Source: JBEKZQ01 sp049509675 (lineage in GTDB: Bacteria; Planctomycetota; Planctomycetia; Pirellulales; Thermoguttaceae). Taken from it: a stretch of 11,897 bases of DNA. The notes under the pieces were generated by a model. The model worked only from the letters and a program-made list of their open reading frames with translations, was not told where the DNA came from and made no database searches. The stretch is taken from NCBI GenBank assembly GCA_049509675.1, contig JBEKZQ010000174.1, forward strand, positions 1 to 11,897, given 5' to 3'. Below are positions 1 to 5,454 of this stretch, in pieces (the first letter of the stretch is position 1; each line of letters begins with the position of its first letter). The position numbers were made by a program, and so were the translations under genes.

Positions 1-32
1 CGGGCGTAAGGTAGCCGCCTTTGGTCGCAGTT

Positions 33-87
33 CCCCTCACCCCGGCCCTCTCCCATCGCGTCGCAAGCGACGCGCGGGAGCGGGGGA
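33..87 (+). repeat. Dispersed palindromic repeat, copy A, upstream of sufB
   Basis: The stretch starts with CCCCTCACCCCGGCCCTCTCCC-like sequence (33-54) and closes with a GGGAG/GGGG arm (76-86). Inside it is a perfect 8-bp hairpin, CGCGTCGC (57-64) and GCGACGCG (67-74), with a 2-nt loop. The left part matches copies B and C near 1574-1608 and 1657-1692, so this is a dispersed element and not a sufB-specific signal. It may still act as a transcript-end or mRNA-stability hairpin for whatever lies upstream. Bases 1-32 show no recognisable gene end. Confidence 0.7.
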
Positions 88-149
88 TCGCGAGCGGGCC
101 GCTTTGCAAACGTCCAACTGCAACACGATTCTCACGAGGATAAACCGAT

Positions 150-1562
150 ATGGCCACTGATTTGACTATTCCCTCCCGCGACGTTGTCGGGGAGATCAAT
201 AAGTACGATTTCCGCAACGAAGAAAGCTACGTGTTCAAGGCCCGCAAGGGGCTCGATCGGCAGATCGTCGCCGAAATCTCGGAAATGAAGAAGGAGCCGG
301 CGTGGATGCGCGATTTCCGGCTCAAGAGCCTGGAGATCTTCGAGTCCAAACCGATGCCGCAGTGGGGCGGAAACATCGCCATCGATTTCCAGAACGTCTA
401 TTACTACATGAAGCCCACCGAGGGGCAAGGGCGGACCTGGGACGACGTGCCGGCCGACATCAAGAACACCTTCGACAGGCTGGGGATCCCCGAGGCGGAA
501 AAGAAGTTCCTGGCCGGGGTGAAGGCGCAGTACGAGAGCGAAGTGGTCTACGGCTCGCTGCGCGAAGAGTTGTCCAAGCAGGGCGTGATCTTCAGCGACA
601 TGGATTCCGGCCTGCGCGAGCATCCCGACCTGGTGCGCGAGTATTTCAGCACGCTTATCCCGCCCACCGATAACAAGTTTGCCGCGCTGAACTCGGCGGT
701 CTGGTCGGGCGGATCGTTCGTCTACGTGCCGCCCGGCGTGAAGATCGAGTTCCCGCTACAGGCCTATTTCCGCATCAACGCGGCGCAAATGGGCCAGTTC
801 GAGCGCACCTTGATCATCGTCGACGAAGGCGCGCAAGTGCATTACGTCGAAGGCTGCACCGCTCCCATGTACAGCAGCGAGAGCCTGCACGCGGCGGTCG
901 TGGAAGTGATCGCCAAACGCGGCTCCCGCGTCCGCTACACAACCATCCAGAACTGGTCCAATAACATTTACAACCTGGTGACCAAGCGGGCCGTGGCCTA
1001 CCGGGACTCGCTGGTCGAATGGGTGGACGGGAACCTCGGCAGCCGCTTGACGATGAAGTACCCGGCCATTTACATGCTGGAGCCGGGGGCCCGCGGCGAA
1101 ATCTTGTCCGTGGCCTTCGCTTCGAGCGGCCAGCACCAGGACGCCGGCGCCAAGGTGGTCCATTGTGCGCCGCACACCTCCAGCCGCATTGTGTCCAAGT
1201 CGGTCTGCAAGAACGGCGGCCGGGCCAGTTATCGCGGACTGTGCAAGGTGCTCAAGGGCGCCAAGAAGGTCAAGTCCAACGTCGTCTGCGACGCCTTGAT
1301 CCTCGATCCGCAAAGCCGCAGCGATACTTACCCTTATATCGAGATCGAAGAACAGGACGTCATGATCGGCCACGAAGCCAGCGTCTCGCGGATCGGAGAG
1401 GAGCAACTGTTCTATCTGAACAGCCGCGGACTGACCGAGCAGGAGGCCGCCACGATGATCGTGAGCGGATTCATCGAGCCGTTGGTCAAGGAGCTGCCGA
1501 TGGAATATGCCGTGGAGATGAACCGCCTGATCGCGCTGCAAATGGAGGGGACCGTCGGTTGA
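150..1562 (+). CDS. sufB: Fe-S cluster assembly scaffold protein SufB
   Basis: SufB is the main scaffold subunit of the cytoplasmic SufBCD complex, on which Fe-S clusters are built with SufC ATPase and sulfur from SufS. The 470-residue product has the usual SufB length. Recognisable family blocks are the N-terminal helix region (about 1-80), the segment WSGGSFVYVPPGV (185-197), VEGCTAP around Cys236, the histidine/cysteine-rich stretch HCAPHTSSRIVSKSVC (338-353), NVVCDALILDPQSRSDTYPY with Cys380, and the C-terminal HEASVSRIGEEQLFYL (408-423). By recalled alignment Cys236 and Cys380 correspond to the two functional cysteines of E. coli SufB (254 and 405); this was not computed. The start at 150 is supported by GAGGA at 136-140, nine bases upstream. 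The gene lies between repeat copies A and B and is followed by sufD on the same strand. sufC does not lie between them. Confidence 0.97.
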   Translation: MATDLTIPSRDVVGEINKYDFRNEESYVFKARKGLDRQIVAEISEMKKEPAWMRDFRLKSLEIFESKPMPQWGGNIAIDFQNVYYYMKPTEGQGRTWDDVPADIKNTFDRLGIPEAEKKFLAGVKAQYESEVVYGSLREELSKQGVIFSDMDSGLREHPDLVREYFSTLIPPTDNKFAALNSAVWSGGSFVYVPPGVKIEFPLQAYFRINAAQMGQFERTLIIVDEGAQVHYVEGCTAPMYSSESLHAAVVEVIAKRGSRVRYTTIQNWSNNIYNLVTKRAVAYRDSLVEWVDGNLGSRLTMKYPAIYMLEPGARGEILSVAFASSGQHQDAGAKVVHCAPHTSSRIVSKSVCKNGGRASYRGLCKVLKGAKKVKSNVVCDALILDPQSRSDTYPYIEIEEQDVMIGHEASVSRIGEEQLFYLNSRGLTEQEAATMIVSGFIEPLVKELPMEYAVEMNRLIALQMEGTVG

Positions 1563-1573
1563 CGGCCTTCATT

Positions 1574-1608
1574 CCCCCTCTCCCTCCGGGAGACGACCGG
1601 GGTGAGGG
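1574..1608 (-). repeat. Dispersed palindromic repeat, copy B, just after sufB
   Basis: Read on the minus strand this begins CCCTCACCCCGGTCG and ends in a TCTCCC/GGGAGA hairpin (arms 1579-1584 and 1588-1593, 3-nt loop) followed by a G run. It is the same element as copies A and C in the opposite orientation. It begins 11 nt after the sufB stop codon, so the hairpin could protect the sufB message 3' end or lower readthrough into sufD. That role is inferred from position only. Confidence 0.75.
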
Positions 1609-1656
1609 CGGGCTGCGCTAGACACCGAATTGGAGCAATGCGTTCCTTACGAATGC

Positions 1657-1692
1657 ACCCTCACCCTAACCCTCTCCCGGAGGGAGAGGGGA
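1657..1692 (+). repeat. Dispersed palindromic repeat, copy C, ahead of sufD
   Basis: This is the cleanest copy: CCCTCACCCTAA followed by a perfect 9-bp hairpin, CCCTCTCCC (1670-1678) and GGGAGAGGG (1682-1690), with a GGA loop. Together with copy B it forms an inverted pair inside the sufB-sufD spacer. In the sufD frame it translates as HPHPNPLPEGEG, a peptide typical of this repeat being read through by gene finders, which argues against any sufD start upstream of it. Confidence 0.8.
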
Positions 1693-1721
1693 CCAGTTTA
1701 ACAAACTCCCTGCTGCCCCGC

Positions 1722-3035
1722 ATGACAGAGCTTCAACTTGCCGCCGGTTTCAGCCAGCAGTCGTTCGACGAATTCGTGGCGGCCCGCCGCGAACCGGACT
1801 GGCTGGTCGATCTGCGCCGTACGGCGTGGCGGGTCTTTCAGGAGCTGCCCTTTCCCGGCCGTCCGCACGAGGAGTGGATGCGGACCGACATTCGCGGCTT
1901 CCGCTTGGAGAAGTTCGACCTGCCGGGACCAATCGCTGAAACGGCAGTTGCCGTGGAACCGTTGTTGACCGAGGGCCTGGAGTTGGCCGGCAGCGCGGTC
2001 ACGATCGATAGCCGCCCCTCGGCGGCGCGCCTGGACCCGGCTCTGGCGGCCAAAGGGGTGCTCTTCGGCAGTCTGGACGAGATGGTTTTCGAGCACGGCG
2101 AGCGGATCCGGCCGCATCTGTTGACCCGGGCGGTCGATCTGCGTTACGACAAGTTCGCCGCCCTGCACGCGGCCTGCTGGTCCGGCGGTACACTGCTGTA
2201 TGTGCCCAAGGGCGTGGTGATCCAGCAACCGCTGCACGTTCTCTCCGGCCTGTCGCCCGGCGGCGTCGATCTCGGACACTGCCTGGTGGTGCTGGAAGAA
2301 GGGGCGGAAGCCACCTTGCTGGCGGAAACGCACAGCAGCGATGCGGCGGCCGCCGGCCTGCACTGCGGGGCGGTGGAACTGCTGTTGGGCCCGCACGCCC
2401 GGCTGCGCTACGTGAACCTCCAGGACTGGGGCGGCGGGGTCTGGCATTTCGCGCACCAAAAGGCGTTGGTCGACCGCGATGCCTCGCTGCAATGGACCAT
2501 CGCGGCTCTGGGCAGCCGATTGGCCAAGGTCAATCAACACGTGGCCTTGGCGGGCGAAGGCGCCAACGTGCAAGTCAGCGGCGTGATGTTCACCGACGGC
2601 AAACAGCACCTTTCCTACCATACCCGGCAGCACCACCTGGCCCCGCACTGTACCAGCGATCTGCTCTACAAGGGGGCGCTGCAGGGCGCTTCCCGCATCG
2701 TGTGGCGGGGGATGATCAAAGTCGATCGCGACGCCCAGAAGACCGACGGCTACCAGCGCGACGACAATCTGATCCTCTCCGAGACGGCCCGGGCCGATTC
2801 CATCCCCGGGCTGGAAATCGAGGCCGACGACGTGAAGTGTACGCACGGCGCCACGGTGGGACGGGTGGACGACGAGCAGGTCTTTTACGCCCAGGCCCGC
2901 GGCTTGACCCGCCGCGAGGCGGTACGTATGATCGTGACTGGATTCTTCCAGCAGGTCTTCGACCGCATCACCGTGGGCAATGTCCGGCAGGCGCTGGGCG
3001 AGGCGATCGGCCGCAGGATTCGCCACTTCCAGTAG
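1722..3035 (+). CDS. sufD: Fe-S cluster assembly protein SufD
   Basis: SufD is the SufB paralogue that completes the SufB1-SufC2-SufD1 scaffold and helps bring iron to the nascent cluster. The open frame extends back to 1602, but residues before 1722 are translated repeat (copy C). I therefore start at the ATG giving MTELQLAAGFSQQSF. This yields 437 residues, the normal SufD length, although no clear Shine-Dalgarno precedes it. Family features are the N-terminal helical part (1-60), WSGGTLLYVPKGV (153-165), the beta-helix core, HLSYHTRQHHLAPHCTSDLLYKG (296-318), and the C-terminal DDVKCTHGATVGRVDDEQVFY (369-389). Cys373 and His375 match the Cys-x-His pair known from E. coli SufD (by recall Cys358/His360). 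The spacer to sufB is about 160 bp and filled with repeats, so co-transcription is likely but not shown. Confidence 0.95.
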   Translation: MTELQLAAGFSQQSFDEFVAARREPDWLVDLRRTAWRVFQELPFPGRPHEEWMRTDIRGFRLEKFDLPGPIAETAVAVEPLLTEGLELAGSAVTIDSRPSAARLDPALAAKGVLFGSLDEMVFEHGERIRPHLLTRAVDLRYDKFAALHAACWSGGTLLYVPKGVVIQQPLHVLSGLSPGGVDLGHCLVVLEEGAEATLLAETHSSDAAAAGLHCGAVELLLGPHARLRYVNLQDWGGGVWHFAHQKALVDRDASLQWTIAALGSRLAKVNQHVALAGEGANVQVSGVMFTDGKQHLSYHTRQHHLAPHCTSDLLYKGALQGASRIVWRGMIKVDRDAQKTDGYQRDDNLILSETARADSIPGLEIEADDVKCTHGATVGRVDDEQVFYAQARGLTRREAVRMIVTGFFQQVFDRITVGNVRQALGEAIGRRIRHFQ

Positions 3036-3113
3036 CCACGCCGCGGAGCGCTATACGATGAACGGTTCGTAATGATGCGATCCGTTCCCTATTGCCGAGA
3101 GGTGACCCTTATA

Positions 3114-3136
3114 TTTACCAAAGAATATTTGGTAAA
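3114..3136. repeat. 9-bp inverted repeat after sufD
   Basis: TTTACCAAA (3114-3122) and TTTGGTAAA (3128-3136) form a perfect hairpin with a 5-nt loop, 79 nt after the sufD stop, in the AT-rich segment. No T tract follows, so a classical intrinsic terminator is doubtful. It could also be an operator-like site for the gene starting at 3272. No role can be assigned from sequence alone. Confidence 0.45.
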
Positions 3137-3261
3137 CTGATTTACGGCAATGCTGAAGTAGGCACTACAGTTGTTATTGCAGTTGCGAGGGACTCCTTTT
3201 ACGAGGTGGCTGTAAGGGGGCATACTTACGGTTTTCCCTGCTTGTTGGCTTGTGGCAACGC

Positions 3262-3266
3262 GGAGG
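3262..3266 (+). promoter_or_regulatory. Strong Shine-Dalgarno that fixes the start at 3272
   Basis: GGAGG lies five bases before the ATG at 3272. It is the strongest ribosome binding site in the window, where most genes have weak or no visible sites. It supports 3272 over the in-frame TTG at 3092. Confidence 0.75.
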
Positions 3267-3271
3267 AACGA

Positions 3272-3757
3272 ATGATTAACTTTTTGGAATCGTTGGTTGC
3301 TGAATGGTATCAGTACGGCAAGGAACCGCCTTATTTCGTTCGATCAAATACCCGAGTGCGAAAAAGGAAGAAAGGGGGCTATGATGGTGAAATTGATGTT
3401 TTGGCCTATTCACCATCAGAGCAGCATCTTATTCACATCGAGGCTTCAAGCGATGGCGATTCGTGGGAGAAAAGGAAAGAACGATTTCTGAAGAAGTTCA
3501 TTTTGAAAAAGGACGAGTATGAATCCCTCATTCGTTCACCAGTGAAATCGATTGAGAAGATAGCACTCGTAGGGTGGACCGAGAGAACACGAGTTGATTT
3601 GAATTGGGGAGAAGGCATAAAGGTTCAACTCATTTCTGACCTAGTAAGAACGATTGCGACAAGGCTCAAAAAGATTTCTCCTCTCCAAGAGGTTGTTCCT
3701 GAATGCTTCCCATTACTACGCGCGATGCAAGTGGCGTTACATTTCGGTGGAAAATGA
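3272..3757 (+). CDS. PD-(D/E)XK nuclease-like hypothetical protein
   Basis: No named family is recognised with certainty. The 161-residue product has an N-terminal MINFLESLVAEWYQY helix, a basic stretch (RVRKRKKGG, 28-36), then GEIDVLAY (39-46) and LIHIEASSD (53-61), followed by SWEKRKERFLKKF (64-76). The spacing of Asp42 in a beta strand and Glu57-x-Ser59 in the next strand looks like the core of the restriction-endonuclease-like fold, with Ser in place of the usual Lys. Catalysis is therefore uncertain and Lys67 or Lys69 may substitute. The start at 3272 rests on the GGAGG site and on the fold beginning there; the open frame runs back to a TTG at 3092 without protein-like character. Base composition is unlike the flanks: 38% GC in 3481-3540 against 67% in 2401-2460. 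The gene interrupts the suf-linked cluster, which suggests recent acquisition. Confidence 0.7.
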   Translation: MINFLESLVAEWYQYGKEPPYFVRSNTRVRKRKKGGYDGEIDVLAYSPSEQHLIHIEASSDGDSWEKRKERFLKKFILKKDEYESLIRSPVKSIEKIALVGWTERTRVDLNWGEGIKVQLISDLVRTIATRLKKISPLQEVVPECFPLLRAMQVALHFGGK

Positions 3758-3853
3758 TGTAAATACCTTAGAAATAAGATACTTATGATTCGACCCGAGG
3801 AAAAGTGATTGGAAATTGCCGCGATTGGGATCATTTCAAACCGCGCAAAGTAT

Positions 3854-4171
3854 ATGGCCGAGTTCCATCGCGTCTGCAAAGTGTCCGAGATCCCCGACCC
3901 CGGCAAGGCGGTCTTCGAGGTGGACGAGCGTTTCATCGTGCTCTTTCACGTCGAGGGGGCGTTCTACGCCTTGGACGACTGCTGCACGCACGACGGCGGA
4001 CCGCTGGGCGAAGGCACGCTGGAAGGCTTTACCATCATTTGTCCCCGGCATGGGGCGAAGTTCGACATCCGCGGCGGCCGCGTGCTGAGCATGCCCGCCG
4101 TCGCCGACACGCCCGCCCACGAGGTCAAACTGGACCGCGGCGACGTGCTGGTCCGTATACGTACAGCTTGA
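3854..4171 (+). CDS. Rieske-type [2Fe-2S] ferredoxin (non-haem ferredoxin)
   Basis: This small soluble electron carrier, 105 residues, consists of a single Rieske domain. The cluster ligands are visible as Cys44-Thr-His46 in CCTHDGGPLGEG and Cys63-Pro-Arg-His66 in CPRHGAKFDIRGG. There is no signal peptide or membrane anchor, so it is the cytoplasmic ferredoxin type seen with oxygenases or beside suf genes, and not a cytochrome bc1 Rieske protein. The open frame starts with a TTG at 3809, but MAEFHRVCKVSEIP from 3854 matches where the domain should begin. No clear ribosome site is visible at either start. It follows sufB/sufD after the AT-rich insertion and precedes the DUF59 gene, an order known from suf clusters, so a role in cluster assembly or supply is likely. 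The redox partner is unknown. Confidence 0.9.
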   Translation: MAEFHRVCKVSEIPDPGKAVFEVDERFIVLFHVEGAFYALDDCCTHDGGPLGEGTLEGFTIICPRHGAKFDIRGGRVLSMPAVADTPAHEVKLDRGDVLVRIRTA

Positions 4172-4186
4172 AGTGTTCAGTGCTTG

Positions 4187-4248
4187 GTTTTCAGTATGAG
4201 CGTTGCCACTGGACGTTGGAAACTCAATACTGAAAACTGAAAACTGAG
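4187..4248 (+). repeat. CTGAAAA heptad repeat with flanking inverted copy
   Basis: ACTGAAA is repeated in tandem from 4229 to about 4248. The stretch GTTTTCAGTAT at 4187-4197 pairs perfectly with ATACTGAAAAC at 4227-4237. With one bulged base a further GAG/CTC pairing is possible (4198-4200 with 4223-4225). The whole spacer between the Rieske and DUF59 genes is therefore a low-complexity hairpin. The same heptad recurs at 5434-5450. Confidence 0.6.
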
Positions 4249-4260
4249 AACTCGATACCC

Positions 4261-4575
4261 ATGATCATCAGCGAAGAAACGATCTACGAGGCCCTGCACC
4301 AGGTCCGCGACCCGGAGTTGATGGTGAACGTGGTCGACCTGGGGCTGATCTACGGCCTGGGCATCGAGGAGCAGGACGCGAAGTACAAGATCCACGTCGT
4401 CATGACCATGACGACGCCCGCTTGTCCGTATGCGCCGATGCTCTTGCAGGAGGTGAAGGACGTGCTCTTGGGGCTCGCAGGGGTCAGCGACGTGGAGGTT
4501 CACTTGACGCTGGATCCGCCCTGGACGCCCGACCGCATGACGGAAGACGCCCGCGACGAATTAGGCTTTTTCTGA
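4261..4575 (+). CDS. sufT: DUF59/MIP18 family Fe-S assembly factor (SufT-like)
   Basis: The 104-residue product is a single DUF59 domain. Family marks are VRDPELMVNVVDLGLIYGL (15-33), the strand KIHVVMTMTTPACPYAP (43-59) with the conserved Cys55, VSDVEVHLTLDPPWTPDRM (75-93) and the terminal EDARDELGFF. Members such as SufT, PaaD and eukaryotic MIP18 help mature Fe-S proteins. SufT genes usually sit beside sufBCD, as here two genes after sufD, so the SufT role is favoured over PaaD; no phenylacetate genes are present. The ATG at 4261 follows the CTGAAAA repeat and has no clear Shine-Dalgarno. It is the last plus-strand gene of the suf-linked block, and the neighbouring genes converge on it from the other strand. 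Confidence 0.88.
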   Translation: MIISEETIYEALHQVRDPELMVNVVDLGLIYGLGIEEQDAKYKIHVVMTMTTPACPYAPMLLQEVKDVLLGLAGVSDVEVHLTLDPPWTPDRMTEDARDELGFF

Positions 4576-4577
4576 GG

Positions 4578-4977
4578 TTAGCGTCCTCCTTCGATCCTCC
4601 GCAGCCGTATCAGCAACTCCACATCGCCCAGGATCTCGATTGCCCGCTCGCGGCAGTACTCCCGCACTTGCTCTTGATAGAAATGGCGGTGTAACCGTTC
4701 ATGGGGGACTGTCCCAATTTTCGCCTGCCATGCGCAGCATGGCCGCGAAAATGGGACTGTCCCCTTTGGCCGAGAAGGGGACAGGTCCATGTTTTCGGCC
4801 ATCGTCGATTCGCAAGACCGCGCCTTCTGGCCGAAAAACGGACCATTCCCCGCCCGTGAACGGTTACAGAATAAGAAGGTGAGGGGAGACGGTCACCCGG
4901 TCCAGGACCTCGGCCGCGGGCCCCACCAGCCGATACGAACTTCGTGCCAAGACATTGGTGTCGAGGACGACGCGCAT
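4578..4977 (-). pseudogene. PIN-domain toxin (VapC-like), interrupted and internally deleted
   Basis: PIN toxins are Mg-dependent RNases. The surviving N-terminus runs from the ATG at 4977-4975 and reads MRVVLDTNVLARSSYRLVG, with the first catalytic aspartate Asp6. It continues for 37 codons to a TAA at 4866-4864. The C-terminal remnant, ending at the TAA at 4580-4578, reads RHFYQEQVREYCRERAIEIL and then DVELLIRLRR, which resembles the end of the same PIN subfamily as I remember it. The two parts are in different frames and separated by the 177-bp element at 4691-4867. A normal PIN domain of about 135-145 residues would need roughly 70 more residues in the gap, including the other acidic residues, so the toxin must be inactive. 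Its start lies 2 nt after the antitoxin stop, the usual TA arrangement. Linking the C-terminal piece to the same gene is inference from family resemblance. Confidence 0.75.
4691..4867. mobile_element. 177-bp MITE-like nested palindrome inside the PIN toxin gene
   Basis: The ends are inverted repeats: GTAACCGTTCA (4691-4701) and TGAACGGTTAC (4857-4867) are perfect over 11 bp and extend to 14 of 15 bp. Inside are further inverted pairs. GGGGACTGTCCCAATTTTCG (from 4704) pairs with a near-complement ending at 4764. GCCATGC (4727-4733) pairs with GCATGGC (4737-4743). GGTCCATGTTTTCGGCCA (4784-4801) pairs with TGGCCGAAAAACGGACC (4828-4844). No transposase is encoded, so any movement would need enzymes supplied in trans. 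No target duplication is apparent. The GGTCCAT arm recurs exactly at the right end of the window (11882-11896). Confidence 0.7.
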
Positions 4978-4979
4978 GG

Positions 4980-5261
4980 TCACTGCTTGCGCCGTCGAAC
5001 GTCTGCAATTGCCTCGTCCACAACACCGTCGACCTCTTCGGCCGACAGCCCTTGAGCTTCGATGTTCGCGGCCGCCTCAGCGCGAATGCGCCCCAGTTCA
5101 TCACGCGCCTCGCGGCGGCTCTCTTCGTCGGGTTCGACGCCCACGTTGAGGACTGTAACCATTACGCGCTGATTCTGCCGTAGCTGCTGCCCCAGCCCGG
5201 ATTCTACCCAACGCCGCAGGTCACCCTCAATTTCGTTCGCACTGCGAATGAATGTTTCCAT
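4980..5261 (-). CDS. Antitoxin-like protein of a PIN toxin pair, now without intact toxin
   Basis: The 93-residue protein has no signal peptide or membrane segment. It starts METFIRSANEIEGDLRRWVE, followed by a predicted beta segment QRVMVTVLNVGVEP (30-43) and a long charged helical tail (DEESRREARDELGRIRAEAA and onward, 45-93). I know similar small proteins directly upstream of MRVVLDTNVL-type PIN toxins in planctomycetes, but cannot name the antitoxin family. The stop is 2 nt before the PIN start codon, so the pair was translationally coupled. With the toxin destroyed it is an orphan. The reading frame shows no damage, so either the loss is recent or the protein has another role. No Shine-Dalgarno precedes the ATG, while a TAGAAT -10 box ends six bases before it, which fits a leaderless transcript. 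Confidence 0.75.
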   Translation of the reverse strand: METFIRSANEIEGDLRRWVESGLGQQLRQNQRVMVTVLNVGVEPDEESRREARDELGRIRAEAAANIEAQGLSAEEVDGVVDEAIADVRRRKQ

Positions 5262-5267
5262 ATCGGT

Positions 5268-5296
5268 ATTCTACGCCGAACAGGTGGCTAACGCAA
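5268..5296 (-). promoter_or_regulatory. Candidate promoter for the antitoxin/toxin pair, leaderless
   Basis: On the minus strand TTGCGT (5296-5291) and TAGAAT (5273-5268) are 17 nt apart. The -10 box matches the sigma-70 consensus at five of six positions and the -35 box at three. Transcription would start about seven bases downstream, at or next to the ATG at 5261, giving a leaderless message. This is a pattern call only. Confidence 0.4.
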
Positions 5297-5319
5297 CGCA
5301 CACGGGGCATCGGTGGACG

Positions 5320-5359
5320 GGTTTGAGATCTCAGATTGGCAAATCTGAGATCTCAAACC
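5320..5359. repeat. Perfect 18-bp inverted repeat with GAGATCTC palindromes
   Basis: GGTTTGAGATCTCAGATT (5320-5337) and AATCTGAGATCTCAAACC (5342-5359) are exact complements around a 4-nt loop. Each arm contains the self-complementary octamer GAGATCTC. It sits between the 3' end of the LEPR-type gene and the 5' end of the antitoxin gene, both on the minus strand. It could end the LEPR transcript, though no T run follows. The nested-palindrome design matches the other spacer repeats in this window. Confidence 0.7.
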
Positions 5360-5433
5360 GCCCCCCTGCCCTGCCCTCTTTCGACGCAGCTCTCGTTGTT
5401 CGGTTTGCGGTCTGAATGTTCCGGTCGCCGCAC

Positions 5434-5450
5434 ACTGAAAACTGAAAACT
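5434..5450 (+). repeat. CTGAAAA heptad repeat, second locus
   Basis: Two tandem ACTGAAA units lie five bases beyond the stop of the LEPR-type gene. They are identical to the units at 4229-4248, showing that the heptad is dispersed. Confidence 0.55.
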
Positions 5451-5454
5451 CCCC

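Noticed and set aside
3114..3136. Classical intrinsic terminator for sufD
   Set aside because: The hairpin is only 9 bp, AT-rich and lacks a following T tract, so it is listed only as an inverted repeat.
3092..3271. TTG-started 60-codon extension of the nuclease-like gene
   Set aside because: A strong GGAGG site and ATG at 3272, plus the beginning of fold-like sequence there, favour the shorter form.
3809..3853. TTG-started extension of the Rieske ferredoxin
   Set aside because: The 15 extra residues precede the normal domain start and have no ribosome site; MAEFHRV from 3854 is more likely.
4640..4882. Small plus-strand open frame (80 codons) across the 177-bp element
   Set aside because: Its sequence is translated repeat, with no ribosome site or family resemblance.
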